Shown here piece by piece: positions 34,928 to 44,601 of a stretch of DNA of 64,000 nt. Numbering within the stretch: position 1 is the stretch's first letter; each line of letters begins with the position of its first letter. Position numbers and translations under genes: made by a program. This stretch comes from Methanolinea mesophila (GTDB lineage Archaea; Halobacteriota; Methanomicrobia; Methanomicrobiales; Methanospirillaceae): positions 1,431,529 to 1,495,528 of the forward strand of contig NZ_JAGGKR010000001.1 in NCBI RefSeq assembly GCF_017873855.1. Reading direction: 5' to 3'. The notes under the pieces were generated by a model. That model worked only from the letters and a program-made list of their open reading frames with translations, did not search any database and was not told the origin of the DNA.

Positions 34928-35270
34928 ACGCCCCTCCACACCTCTCGTTAACAGTAACCTTTCCTTTCGTTTTTTTCCGGAAAATCTTTACAATAAAGGG
35001 CTCTGTTGACGTCCTCGATCTCCCTCATGTATGATCATATTCTCAGGGCTTCGACAGAGGTAGTTCAGGAAAAAACGATAATTTATGAAGCTTCCGGGAC
35101 TCCGCCCCGCCGATGTGACGCCCCGAGGGATATGCCCGACCTGTTATAGGTCCGCCACACGCACCGCCGCATTGCGGGAGCCGGGTCCCAATCACAATGA
35201 AGCCCGCCGGCCGGTGCCCACGTCCGCCAGACCAGCAACCACAAGTCCTCCGGCTCCCCTACTCTTCCTG
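34928..35270. other. 343-base gap with repeat copy E
   Basis: Holds a T-rich run after trpB2 (TTTCGTTTTTTTCC, about 34965-34978), a copy of the dispersed repeat, and then proline-rich-coding-like sequence that is open in the frame of the next gene but gives no domain. No gene is assigned. Confidence 0.6.
35089..35155 (+). repeat. Dispersed hairpin repeat, copy E (divergent)
   Basis: GCTTCCGGGACTCCGCCCCG, CGATGTGACGCCCCGAGGGA, TATGCCCGACCTGTTATAGG. The most diverged copy: the second hairpin is lost, but CGCCCCGCCG and the CCCCGA.GGGATAT block align with B-D, and the tail shares TATGCC and CTGT.T...GGTCC with copy D. Confidence 0.55.
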
Positions 35271-36413
35271 ATGATACGCCGGATCGGATTCCTGGTAAAT
35301 CCTGTGGCCGGGATGGGAGGGGCCGTGGGACTGAAGGGAACCGACGGGCTGGTCGAGGAAGCGCGTGCCCGCGGGGCAGTCCCCCGGGCGGGTGCGAGGG
35401 CTGCGGAGGTGCTGGGGCGCCTCCGTGGCTCCCCTTACGAGTTCCTCACCTGTGCGGGGCCGATGGGAGAGGATTCGCTTCGGGAGGCCGGTATCGCCGC
35501 GTTTCGAGTGGTATACACCCCCCCGCCGGGGACATCCCGCGAGGACACCCTCGCTGCCTGCCGGGTGTTCGTCGCGGAGGGCGCGGACCTGGTCCTCTTC
35601 TGCGGGGGCGACGGCACTGCACGAGATATCTACGAGGTAACGGGGGACACGGTCCCCATCCTCGGGATCCCCGCCGGGGTGAAGATGTTCTCCGCGGTCT
35701 TCGCGCTCACGCCGGAGGCTGCGGCGGAGATCCTGATCCACGACCCGGCCTCGCTCCACCTCCGTGACGCGGAGGTGATGGACGTGGACGAGGAGGCCTA
35801 CCGGGAAGGGGCGCTCCGCACCCGGTTGATCGGGTACGCCCGGAGCCCCTACCTCCCCGGGCTGGTGCAGGGGGCCAAAAGGGTCTTCATCGACCAGGAC
35901 GAGGACCGTGCGCGGCACGAAATCGCCAGGTTCATCGCCGAGGTGATCCTGGGGACCCCGGAGACCGTGTATATTCTGGGCCCTGGCACCACTACGGGAG
36001 AGGTCGCGAGGGAGCTCGGGGTGGAAAAGACCCTGCTCGGGTTCGACGCGGTGAAATCAGGCAGATTGGTGGGCAGGGACCTGAACGAACGGGGAATGCG
36101 GGCCCTGCTCGCAGGACCCGGCCCCGCCCGTCTGGTGATATCGGTGCTCGGGGCCCAGGGCTCGGTGCTCGGGAGGGGGACCCAGCAGGTCAGCCCCGCG
36201 GTGCTCCGGAGGATCGGGGTCGGGAACGTGATCGTGATTGCCACCCCGCATAAACTCGCCGCCACCCCGGTCCTCTTCGTGGACACCGGGGAACCTGCCC
36301 TCGATGCGGCATTCGGGGAGACCGTGCAGGTCATTTCCGGGTATCACATCGCCCAGAGGATGAAACTAGCGCATCCGCGCCGGGTGGGAGACGGGTCCAC
36401 CCCGGGGGGATAG
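35271..36413 (+). CDS. ATP-NAD kinase-like (AcoX-type) protein
   Basis: The 380-residue protein opens MIRRIGFLVNPVAGMGGAVG and has the ATP-NAD/diacylglycerol kinase-fold motif LVLFCGGDGTARDI. These match AcoX-like NAD kinase homologues, common in archaea and annotated as ATP-NAD kinase family; members may phosphorylate NAD or another polyol. ATG 35271 fits the family's start, with the long upstream extension in the same frame being proline-rich and unlikely. It is convergent with nothing; the second ThiC follows after 78 bases and may share the transcript. Confidence 0.87.
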   Translation: MIRRIGFLVNPVAGMGGAVGLKGTDGLVEEARARGAVPRAGARAAEVLGRLRGSPYEFLTCAGPMGEDSLREAGIAAFRVVYTPPPGTSREDTLAACRVFVAEGADLVLFCGGDGTARDIYEVTGDTVPILGIPAGVKMFSAVFALTPEAAAEILIHDPASLHLRDAEVMDVDEEAYREGALRTRLIGYARSPYLPGLVQGAKRVFIDQDEDRARHEIARFIAEVILGTPETVYILGPGTTTGEVARELGVEKTLLGFDAVKSGRLVGRDLNERGMRALLAGPGPARLVISVLGAQGSVLGRGTQQVSPAVLRRIGVGNVIVIATPHKLAATPVLFVDTGEPALDAAFGETVQVISGYHIAQRMKLAHPRRVGDGSTPGG

Positions 36414-36491
36414 GAACCGTGGAGTTCGTCTTTTCTCATCACTTTCACCGCACCATGATGAACCGTGCCACCCAATACGTACCGTAGAACC

Positions 36492-37760
36492 ATGATCACG
36501 GAGATCGAAGCGGCGCAGGCGGGAACGATCACTGACGCGGTGCGGCGGGTCGCCGCATCAGAAGGGAGGGACCCCGGGGAGCTCTCCCGGAGCGTGGCCG
36601 AAGGCCGGGTAGTGATTATGAAACGGGGGGATGTATCCCTCGGTATCGGTGACGGCCTGTCCACCAAGGTGAACGCGAACATCGGGACCTCCCCCGCCTG
36701 CTGCAACCCGGAAGACGAGGTGGAGAAAGCCCGGATTGCAGAATCCCTCGGGGCGCATACCATCAGCGACCTCTCCATGGGAGGGGACATCACCCTGATG
36801 AGGAGCCGGATCCTTGCCGCGACCGCCCTGCCCCTCACCACCGTCCCCACCTACCAGGCGGTCGCCGAGACAGGGCTCGAACACCTGAGCGACGAGGACC
36901 TCTTCGGGAACCTCAGGCGGCAGGCAGAGGAGGGGATCAGTTCCTTTGTCCTGCACCTCGTCTCCGGGAAGCTCCTCGATGGGGTCCGCCGCTCGCCCCG
37001 CATCATGGGCGTGGTGTCCAAGGGCGGGTCGATGATGGCCGCCCACATGGTCCTCCGGGGGTGTGAGAACCCTTACCTCGCACGTTTCGATGAACTGCTC
37101 GATATCCTGCACCGGCACGATATCGTGCTCTCTCTCGGGAACACCATGCGGAGCGGGTGCATCCACGATGCCCGGGACCGCCCCCAGGTCATGGAGATGC
37201 GGGAGAATGTCGCCCTGGCACGACGGGCTCATGAAGCGGGGGTCCAGGTGATCCTCGAGGGGGTCGGCGGGCACGTGCATCCCCGAAGGATCCCGGGATA
37301 TATCAGTGACTATAAGAAAAAAAGCGGGTTCCCCCTCTTCGTCGCAGGACCGCTCCCCACCGATATCGCCATGGGGAACGACCATATCGCCGGGTGCGTG
37401 GGGGCGGCGCTCGCCTCCGGGGCGGGAGCCGACTATCTCTGTTACATCACCCCGGCGGAGCACATGGGCCTGCCCACCCCCGCCCAGGTACGGGAAGGCC
37501 TCGCGGCGTTCCTGATCGCCGCCCATATCGGGGACCTGATCAAGTACGGCAGGGACGACCGGGATGAGGCGCTTGCGATCCGGCGGGCGGCGCTTGACTG
37601 GAAAGGCCAGGCTGCACTCGCCCTGGACCACGAGAAAGCCTGCATCGCGAACCCCGACGGAGACCCCTGCACTATGTGCGGTTCATTCTGCGCGCTCCGG
37701 ATCATGCAGGAGTTTTGCTCCGGTCCGGATGGCCGGGACACGGTGGAAAGGTCCCGGTAA
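36492..37760 (+). CDS. ThiC-family radical SAM enzyme, copy 2 (ThiC or BzaF-like)
   Basis: A 422-residue ThiC homologue: VNANIGTSPACCNPEDEVEKA, TISDLSMGGDI, PLTTVPTYQAV, the VLHLVSGKL strand, SLGNTMRSGCIHDA, and the C-terminal cluster motif CTMCGSFC. It differs from copy 1 in that the VEGPGHIP segment reads LEGVGGHVHP, so substrate handling is likely changed. ThiC paralogues of the BzaF class make 5-hydroxybenzimidazole, the lower ligand of methanogen cobamides; this copy is a candidate, which is inference. ATG 36492 gives the family N-terminus. C-terminal Cys spacing CX2CX3C equals copy 1. Confidence 0.82.
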   Translation: MITEIEAAQAGTITDAVRRVAASEGRDPGELSRSVAEGRVVIMKRGDVSLGIGDGLSTKVNANIGTSPACCNPEDEVEKARIAESLGAHTISDLSMGGDITLMRSRILAATALPLTTVPTYQAVAETGLEHLSDEDLFGNLRRQAEEGISSFVLHLVSGKLLDGVRRSPRIMGVVSKGGSMMAAHMVLRGCENPYLARFDELLDILHRHDIVLSLGNTMRSGCIHDARDRPQVMEMRENVALARRAHEAGVQVILEGVGGHVHPRRIPGYISDYKKKSGFPLFVAGPLPTDIAMGNDHIAGCVGAALASGAGADYLCYITPAEHMGLPTPAQVREGLAAFLIAAHIGDLIKYGRDDRDEALAIRRAALDWKGQAALALDHEKACIANPDGDPCTMCGSFCALRIMQEFCSGPDGRDTVERSR

Positions 37761-38031
37761 GGCGGACCGCATTCATCCCGAACTATCTCTTATTTCGAAC
37801 TACATCCCCACGCTCCTCGCGTGACAGACCTTCATCGCCTGACCGTGTAATGCAGGAAAGGAAGTCGAGGGCGCTCACACCGGTTTGCCCTTTTTTCCCT
37901 GGAAGAGTGGAATGAGGTCGGATTAACACACAGAGCGCCACGAGGACTCCAGGGGATTTATACCGATTAATCATGATAGATTCATCAGCTCCCCCGCTCA
38001 ACCTTTTAGTTCGTATCAGAAGGCGAAAAGA

Positions 38032-39234
38032 ATGGCAACACCAGCTCCCTATCACTTCTCCCGGAGGATCCGGGCCACGCCCCGGTCCTTTATCCGGGAG
38101 ATCCTCAAGGTCACCGAGAAGCCGGATATCATCTCTTTTGCGGGCGGGCTCCCCAGCCCTGCATTCCTGGATGCCGGGGGAGTAGCCCTGGCCACGGGAG
38201 AGGTGCTCCGGAAGGAGGGGCGGTCCGCGCTGCAGTATTCCACCACCGAGGGCTGTCTGCCGCTCCGGAGGTGGATCGCCGACAGGTATGCGAGGAGATA
38301 CTCCCTCGAGGTCTCCCCCGAGGAGATCCTGATCACCAACGGGTCGCAGCAGACCCTGGACCTCGTGGGCAGGATCTTCCTCAACGAAGGGGACCCGGTG
38401 GGGATCGAGGCACCCGGGTATCTTGGCGCAATCCAGGCGTTCTCCCAGTCCATGCCCAGGTTTTGCCCGGTCTCCCTGGAGCCGGACGGCCCGGACACGG
38501 CGGCCCTTGCCCGGGTGGTCCGGGAAGACCGGCCGGTCTTCTTCTATTGCATCCCCAACTCCCAGAACCCTTCGGGGATCACCTATTCCCCGGGGAGGAG
38601 GAAAGAGGTCGTAGGCCTGCTCTCAGGGGAAGAGACCCTGGTGGTAGAGGACGACGCGTACGGGGAGATCCGGTTCGACGGGAAGGCGCTCCGGCCCCTG
38701 AAGTGCGACCTTCCGGACCGGACCGTGCTCTGCGGGACGTTCTCCAAGATCGTGGCCCCGGGCCTCCGCCTGGGGTGGATGTGCGCCCCGAAGGAGATCA
38801 TCGAGATGGCGATTACGGCCAAGCAGGCCTCCGACCTTCACACCAGCATCTTCTCCCAGCTGGTCCTCGCCCGGTACCTGGAGGAGCAGGATATCGACGC
38901 CCATATCAGGGAGATCAACCGGGCATATGCCGCCCGGTGCACTCTCATGGTCTCCCTCATGGAGGAACTGTTCCCGCGCGAGGTCACCTTCACCCGGCCG
39001 GCCGGAGGGATGTTCGTCTGGCTCACCCTTCCCCCGGGGGTGTCGTCGATGGAGCTCTGGAGAAGGGCCCTGGAGGAGAAGGTGGCGATCCTCCCCGGGA
39101 CGCCGTTCTACACCGATGGAAACGGGGACCGGGGGGTCCGGCTCAACTTCTCCAACGCGGACCCGGAGACGATCCGGACCGGTATCACCCGCCTCGCCGG
39201 GGTCCTGGAGAAGTACCTCCGGGATATCGCCTGA
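38032..39234 (+). CDS. PLP aminotransferase, 2-aminoadipate/aromatic (LysN/KAT II-like) type
   Basis: A 400-residue class I/II aminotransferase of the MocR/LysN-like group without a DNA-binding domain. Landmarks: ISFAGGLPSPAF, LQYSTTEGCLPLRRWIADRY, ITNGSQQTLDLVGRIF, the Asn in PNSQNPSGITY, EDDAYGEIRF, and the PLP lysine in CGTFSKIVAPGLRLGWM. Substrates of this group are 2-aminoadipate, branched or aromatic amino acids. ATG 38032 is the natural start; upstream AT-rich GATTTATACCGATTAATCAT (37956-37975) may be its promoter. Confidence 0.92.
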   Translation: MATPAPYHFSRRIRATPRSFIREILKVTEKPDIISFAGGLPSPAFLDAGGVALATGEVLRKEGRSALQYSTTEGCLPLRRWIADRYARRYSLEVSPEEILITNGSQQTLDLVGRIFLNEGDPVGIEAPGYLGAIQAFSQSMPRFCPVSLEPDGPDTAALARVVREDRPVFFYCIPNSQNPSGITYSPGRRKEVVGLLSGEETLVVEDDAYGEIRFDGKALRPLKCDLPDRTVLCGTFSKIVAPGLRLGWMCAPKEIIEMAITAKQASDLHTSIFSQLVLARYLEEQDIDAHIREINRAYAARCTLMVSLMEELFPREVTFTRPAGGMFVWLTLPPGVSSMELWRRALEEKVAILPGTPFYTDGNGDRGVRLNFSNADPETIRTGITRLAGVLEKYLRDIA

Positions 39235-39456
39235 CCTGCGGGCGCGACGCATGACCGGAAAGGTTCTCTTTGTATGGAGAACTCTTTCCGGCGGTCCTTA
39301 GCCTCCGGGAGTGCCCCCCCGGGTGCTGGGTATTCTGCAGTCCGAGAGAAATTCCCGGATTCCCGGCACGGAGAGGCGGTTTATACCCCCCTTTCTTTCC
39401 CAGGTTCAGGCCGGGCTGTCGCGTCGCCCGGGAGACTCCTTCCCGTGTTCCGACAT

Positions 39457-40863
39457 TCAATAGGTCGTATGCTCCCACGAGTTCCATTTCCGTTCGCTCC
39501 GGGGCAAAAGGAACAGCACGGGGACCGCGAGTACTACGGCCGAGAACGCCCAGAGCGGGTTTGCAAACGAGAGCGCGATCAGGACGAGCAGCACAGGCGA
39601 AAGCGCGAGGAAGAACAGCCCCAGCACCCTGGGATTATAGATCAGCACGTTCGGGGAGAGCCCTGCGAGCCAGGTGATGACCGCGAGGGCGTAAAACGAG
39701 ACCCCCAGGCAGAGGACCAGCCCGGGGACGAGATAGAGCACCTGCCCCGATCCCATTGCCACCAATGACAGGAACGCGACCGGGATCGCCTGCATGACGG
39801 TAAACGTGGTCACCTTGCTCCGCATCACCGAGCCGGCGTCGAGGGGGAGGAACGCGTAGGTGGAGAAGGTGTCGAACTCGGTGATCCAGGTATACATGGT
39901 GGACGCCACTACACCGGTGAGCAGTGAGAAGACCAGGAAGACTCCCGGCCCGGGTATCAGGGCCGAGAGGAGGGAGAGGAACAGCCAGATCAGGCCCAGG
40001 GGGAGGAGGAACGAGAAGATCGTCTGTCCGACACCGCCGCCGCTCCGGGAGAGGTCGATTAAGTCTTTCGCGGTGAGCGCAGGGGATCGGAAAAATCCGA
40101 GGCGGGCCTGCAGGGAAGTGAACCGGTCGCGGAACCGTTTCTGTGCCTCATGATATTCGGTAGTGATGGCGGCGATGGAGACCGCGAACGGCACGAGTAT
40201 CACGAGGAGCGAGACGACCAGCCAGGAGGCCGTGAACTGCAAAAAGAGCCGGAGCGGTGGGTAGAGGCTCCCCGGGTCATGGTATCCCCCGGTATAGACC
40301 GCAGCCGCACCTGCGAGCAGCACGACTGCCGCCGCCGCCAGCAGCCACCTGGACCACGCGTAAAGCGTGGAGAAAAAGAATGCAAAGGAGAGCCCGGTCA
40401 GGAAGGAGAGGGAGAGGGTGAGCGCGAGAACGAAGGGGGTCCCCGGCGATACGCCGATGAACGGCGAGGCGGCACCGAACCCGATGACGAAGGGGAGGAT
40501 CCAGAGGATGAAGTAATAGACCACGTCCTTGACGATGAACGTGGAAAAGATGTGCCGCTCGGAGAGGGGGAGGCTCCGGGAGGAATACGCGATCAGGCTC
40601 ACCTGGCCGAACCTGCGGTTCATCACCTCTTTCCCCAGAAGCCCGAACGCCCCGACCATCAGGCCCAGGAGAGCGAAAAGGGCGAATGCGAGCGTCGCGA
40701 GGGTCCCGGGCGGGATGACCGCCCGGAAGATGGGGAGAAGGAACGACCCCATGAAGGCGATGGCGAAGATCAGGACCGGAAAGAGGGCGAAACTGGAGTT
40801 CCCGAAGAGCGTTGCGTGGAGACGCCACTCCTCCCTGACCATCGCGACGAAGAGCTCAAACAT
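39457..40863 (-). CDS. ABC-2-type transporter permease
   Basis: A 468-residue membrane protein with about ten hydrophobic segments, including FALFPVLIFAIAFMGSFLLP, LATLAFALFALLGLMVGAFG and FLLPLGLIWLFLSLLSAL, plus a helical soluble part around QKRFRDRFTSLQARLGFF. It is encoded directly after an ABC ATPase (8-base overlap), so it is the permease of that exporter. The family of large archaeal ABC-2 permeases exports unknown cargo or acts on membrane lipids. The start lies inside the ATPase 3' end. Confidence 0.85.
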   Translation of the reverse strand: MFELFVAMVREEWRLHATLFGNSSFALFPVLIFAIAFMGSFLLPIFRAVIPPGTLATLAFALFALLGLMVGAFGLLGKEVMNRRFGQVSLIAYSSRSLPLSERHIFSTFIVKDVVYYFILWILPFVIGFGAASPFIGVSPGTPFVLALTLSLSFLTGLSFAFFFSTLYAWSRWLLAAAAVVLLAGAAAVYTGGYHDPGSLYPPLRLFLQFTASWLVVSLLVILVPFAVSIAAITTEYHEAQKRFRDRFTSLQARLGFFRSPALTAKDLIDLSRSGGGVGQTIFSFLLPLGLIWLFLSLLSALIPGPGVFLVFSLLTGVVASTMYTWITEFDTFSTYAFLPLDAGSVMRSKVTTFTVMQAIPVAFLSLVAMGSGQVLYLVPGLVLCLGVSFYALAVITWLAGLSPNVLIYNPRVLGLFFLALSPVLLVLIALSFANPLWAFSAVVLAVPVLFLLPRSERKWNSWEHTTY

Positions 40864-41581
40864 GCGACTCCTTCCTCACCAGGGAGAGGAAAAACTCGTT
40901 CAGGTGCTGTTCGCGGTCCCGGAGCTCGCGCACGGTCCCTGTGTGGATCAGCCTTCCCTGGTGGAGGATGGCAAACGCGGTGCAGATCTCCTCCGCGATC
41001 TCCAGGATGTGGGTTGAAATAAAGACCGTGCCGCCCTTCTCCACGTATTCCGAGAGGTACCCTTTCACCTTCTCCTGCATCACCGGGTCGAAGTTGATCA
41101 GCGGCTCGTCGATCAGGGCCAGTTCAGGACGGTGGAGGAAGGCCTGGGAGAACATCAGTTTCTGCCGCGTTCCCCGGGAGAGGTCCCTGCAGAGCACGTC
41201 TTTTTTATCCGAAAACTCCAGGAAATCGAACCACCAGTCGGCCACCGCCCCGATATCCCCGATCTTTCTCACGCTCCCCACGAAACGGAGATACTCTTCG
41301 GCGGTGAGGAAACTGGGCGGCGTCTCCTGCTCGGGGATGATCCCCACCCGGGCCCGCACCCCGACCGGGTCCTTTCCGGGGTCGAGCCCGAACACTGTCG
41401 CAAAACCCCCGGTCGGGCGGATCTGGCCGGTGAGCATCCGGATCATGGTGGTCTTCCCCGAGCCGTTCGGGCCCAGCAGCCCGTAGAGTTCCCCTTTCTT
41501 CACCGAGAGGCTCACATGGTCCACCGCGACGGTGGAACCGAAGGTCCTGGTGAGCCCTTCCGTGGCGATCATCGTCTCCAT
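40856..41581 (-). CDS. ABC transporter ATP-binding protein (exporter type)
   Basis: A 241-residue ABC ATPase: Walker A GLLGPNGSGKTTMIRML, Q-loop region IIPEQETPPSFL, signature DLSRGTRQKLMFSQAFL (LSRGT in place of LSGGQ, typical of ABC-2 exporters), Walker B PELALIDEPLINFDP, and the H-loop FISTHILEIAEE. It belongs to the CcmA/Nod-type exporter group. Start METMIATEGLTRTFG at 41581; a second Met at 41572 is possible. It overlaps the permease gene and is divergent from the phosphatase gene at 41818. Confidence 0.93.
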   Translation of the reverse strand: METMIATEGLTRTFGSTVAVDHVSLSVKKGELYGLLGPNGSGKTTMIRMLTGQIRPTGGFATVFGLDPGKDPVGVRARVGIIPEQETPPSFLTAEEYLRFVGSVRKIGDIGAVADWWFDFLEFSDKKDVLCRDLSRGTRQKLMFSQAFLHRPELALIDEPLINFDPVMQEKVKGYLSEYVEKGGTVFISTHILEIAEEICTAFAILHQGRLIHTGTVRELRDREQHLNEFFLSLVRKESHV

Positions 41582-41817
41582 GTTCGCATCAGCCCTTCCT
41601 GTATAGAAGGAAAAGTTCGGGCCGAGGAGAAATAGTTACCCGTTCGCAGAGGGTTTCCCGGCGGTTTCCGGGCAGTTGCCGGGTTGTCGCGAACAGGTAC
41701 TCCCGGGGGGAGGGACCCGGCACCTGCACCCGGTCCCGACTCCCACCATTTATCAGGGCCCTTTACCAAGTTCCTGGTAGGGATCACGACTCTTTCGTCG
41801 CATTCGTAACTACCATC

Positions 41818-43746
41818 ATGCCCCGCCGGTCCTCTCTCTCGCTGGAACGCCTCTCGCTCCGTGCCTACCTCACGGTCTTCATCGTGATCATCATCATCGC
41901 GGTCGCGGCATTTCTCACCACAGTCTCCTATGTGAGCACCAGGGACCAGCTGATCACCCAGAACGAGAACCTCCAGGCATATATCGAGGAAAACGTCCTC
42001 GAATCGGTCAAACTGGTCGATACCGGGCTCCGGCTCTACGACAGCACCCTCAACCGGCAGATGCAGGACGCCTTTCCCCTCTACCTGGATGCGTACGACG
42101 CATCCGGCGGGGATATCGCGGCGATCAATCTCACCGCACTCAAATCCACCCTCCAGCCCGGGTTTTCCGGCACCCTCGACCTCTACGCGATCAACGAGTC
42201 CGGGGTGATCGTCGCCTCTACGGTCCCGGCGGTAATGGGGCTCGACTTCCAGCAGTATCCCGACTATTACCAGTCCATCACCCGCCTTCGGGAAGGGTCA
42301 AGTTTTGCCGCGGACCGGGTGGTCCGTTCGATTCCCAGCACGGAAGAGGGCACGGTGACCGGGACGCTCCGCAAGTTCGCTTACTTCCCCACGCCCGACC
42401 ACCGCTACCTCCTGGAGATGGGCCTTGAATCGGACGCGTTCTTCCAGGAAAGGACCGATCTCTCCTACGCGACGATTGCCGAACGGACTCTCCAGCTCGA
42501 CCCCAACCTGGTCTCGGTCCGGATCGTCGACACCAACAGGGTTCTCGTCTCAGTCCCCACGGGGACGAACGGCACCCTGGTCGAGGACCCGGGGATCGAC
42601 AGGGCGCTTGCCACGAGGCAGACCTTCTCCGTCGCCGACCCTGCCGGGGGGACCGTCACGACCTACCTCTTCGCCGACTTAAAAGACCCTGCCGCGGCTT
42701 CCGACCCGAGCCTGGTCATCGAGATGGTCAATTCCGGAGCCCTCCTCGAGGCAGAGCTCCATCAGATACTTGTCCTGCACTTCCTGGTAGCCCTAATCGC
42801 GGTGGGGATGGGGGTGGTCCTGGCCTATGGTACCGCCCGGATGCTCACCCGGCCGATCCGGGAGATCATCGAGGACGTGGACACCATCGCCCGCGGCGAC
42901 CTCGACCATCCCATCCGGGGGATGGAGAACCCCGAGTTCACCATGCTCGAGAACAGCATCACCATCATGATCCAGCGGATCAGGGAGTATTCGGAAGCTC
43001 TCGAGCGGGAGAAGGCCGAGCTCCGGATCGCCTCCCACATCCAGCTCTCGTTCCTGCCCCGGAAAGTGCCCCGGATCGAGGGGTTCGATATCGCCGCGGT
43101 GAGCACCCCCGCCCGGGAAGTGGGCGGAGACTTCTACGACATCATCGACCTCGGAAAGGAACGGACGGGCCTGGTCATCGCGGACGTGGCCGGGAAGGGG
43201 GTTCCCGCCGCCCTGTTCATGGTGCTCTCCCGGACGACCGTCCGGACCAGCGCCCGGATGAAGGAACCGGTGGCAGCGGCGGTGACGGATGCGAACCGGA
43301 TGATCTCCGCGGATGCCGACCAGGGGATGTTCGTCACCCTGGTGCTCGGGATCCTCGACCACCGGGCCCGTGAGTTCACCTACGGGAACGCCGGCCACAA
43401 CCCCCCGCTCCACTACCGGGACTCGACCGGGGAGATCATCCCCCTCTCTCCCACGGGAATGGCGCTCGGAGTGGACGAGGACGCCATATACACCCAGGCG
43501 GCGGTGACCCTCGACCCGGGCGACCTCCTGGTCTTCTATACCGACGGGGTGGTCGAGGCGGAAGACGCAGCCCATGGGCAGTTCGGTGAGGACCGCCTGG
43601 TCGCGGTAATCCGGCAGCACCACGATCTCACCGCGGCCGGTGTCCTCGCGAAGATCCAGGAGGCGATCGGAGAGTTCATCGCCGGAGCGCCGCAATACGA
43701 CGACCTTACCATCCTGGTGCTCAGGGCTACCCCGAAACCCGAATGA
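41818..43746 (+). CDS. Membrane PP2C (SpoIIE-type) phosphatase with sensor domain and HAMP
   Basis: A 642-residue protein: membrane helix (YLTVFIVIIIIAVAAFLTTVSY, about 18-39), a large extracytoplasmic dCache-like sensor (about 45-320), second helix (VALIAVGMGVVLAYGTAR), a HAMP linker (LTRPIREIIEDVDTIARGDLDHPI), and a C-terminal SpoIIE/RsbU phosphatase domain with STPAREVGGDFYDIIDL, VIADVAGKGVPAALFM, NAGHNPPLHY and YTDGVVEAEDA, covering the metal-binding Asp residues. Such proteins dephosphorylate STAS antagonists when stimulated. The only STAS gene in the window is at 33133; a link is an inference. Ends 42 bases before the hemerythrin gene. Confidence 0.92.
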   Translation: MPRRSSLSLERLSLRAYLTVFIVIIIIAVAAFLTTVSYVSTRDQLITQNENLQAYIEENVLESVKLVDTGLRLYDSTLNRQMQDAFPLYLDAYDASGGDIAAINLTALKSTLQPGFSGTLDLYAINESGVIVASTVPAVMGLDFQQYPDYYQSITRLREGSSFAADRVVRSIPSTEEGTVTGTLRKFAYFPTPDHRYLLEMGLESDAFFQERTDLSYATIAERTLQLDPNLVSVRIVDTNRVLVSVPTGTNGTLVEDPGIDRALATRQTFSVADPAGGTVTTYLFADLKDPAAASDPSLVIEMVNSGALLEAELHQILVLHFLVALIAVGMGVVLAYGTARMLTRPIREIIEDVDTIARGDLDHPIRGMENPEFTMLENSITIMIQRIREYSEALEREKAELRIASHIQLSFLPRKVPRIEGFDIAAVSTPAREVGGDFYDIIDLGKERTGLVIADVAGKGVPAALFMVLSRTTVRTSARMKEPVAAAVTDANRMISADADQGMFVTLVLGILDHRAREFTYGNAGHNPPLHYRDSTGEIIPLSPTGMALGVDEDAIYTQAAVTLDPGDLLVFYTDGVVEAEDAAHGQFGEDRLVAVIRQHHDLTAAGVLAKIQEAIGEFIAGAPQYDDLTILVLRATPKPE

Positions 43747-43788
43747 ACTGCCCCAACCTTTTTAACCCTCCGGACGGATGAGTCCCAC

Positions 43789-44424
43789 ATGGCAGAACCG
43801 GTAGACGGGATCCGGGTGATTCACAATGCGTTCCGGAACGACCTGTCACAGATCGATTCGGCGGCGCTTGACGCTGCCCGGGGAACTGCAGGTCGTGACC
43901 ATACCATCGGGCGGTATAAATTCCTCAACGAGGTGCTCGACTGGCACGCAAAGGGAGAAGAGCTGGCGGTCTTCCCCGCCGTCGAGAAGGTTGCCCCCCT
44001 TGTTGCAGAATCGTACTTAAAAGACCACCACGGGCTGGACGCGGCATATGCCGGGCTCGACCGGGCGTATTCGGCCCGCGATTCCCTGGAAACTGCCCGG
44101 GCCACCGCAGCGTTCCGGTTCCACCTTTTCATGCACCTAGGCAAGGAGGATTCGCATCTCTACCGAATCTTCCGGGAACGGATCCCGCTTCCCGAACAGG
44201 TACAGGCCATGAACGTAATGGCCGGACAGGTCCCGAAGGAGCGTTTCGCCGACCTTACTGCCTGGCTCTACCCCCTGGTCTCGGCCACTGACCGGGAGAC
44301 CATGACCAGGATCTGGCAGGTGGCGCTGCCTCCCCCCCTCTTCATCTCGATGAAGGAAGTCATTCATACCGCCATCGGCAACGACGACTGGGCCGAGCTC
44401 ACCCGCAGGATCCCCGGGCTTTGA
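43789..44424 (+). CDS. Hemerythrin HHE-domain protein
   Basis: A 211-residue helical protein with hemerythrin-like iron-ligand signals: IHNAFRNDL, LNEVLDWHAKGEELAVFPAV, LKDHHGLDAAY and FRFHLFMHLGKEDSHLY, giving the H...HxxxE...H...HxxxD/E pattern of a diiron site. A C-terminal helical extension (FADLTAWLYPLVSATDRETM ... SMKEVIHTAIGNDDW) is beyond the canonical domain. Roles include oxygen binding or sensing, which an anaerobe would use in defence. Short gap to the phosphatase gene suggests cotranscription. Confidence 0.87.
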   Translation: MAEPVDGIRVIHNAFRNDLSQIDSAALDAARGTAGRDHTIGRYKFLNEVLDWHAKGEELAVFPAVEKVAPLVAESYLKDHHGLDAAYAGLDRAYSARDSLETARATAAFRFHLFMHLGKEDSHLYRIFRERIPLPEQVQAMNVMAGQVPKERFADLTAWLYPLVSATDRETMTRIWQVALPPPLFISMKEVIHTAIGNDDWAELTRRIPGL

Positions 44425-44601
44425 AACAAGGCCATCCTGAAAACTCATAAACGGTGGTATACGGTCCGAACCGGGGGAACATGCTCCATACCGCCCTCCC
44501 CCCTGCTCCAGGTCCCCCCGCATCCGGAAAATGCGGGGTGTATTCCGAGTTGCGGGAAGACACAGGTGTCTCCCCCCTTTACGGAAAAAAACCGGTGGTA
44601 T

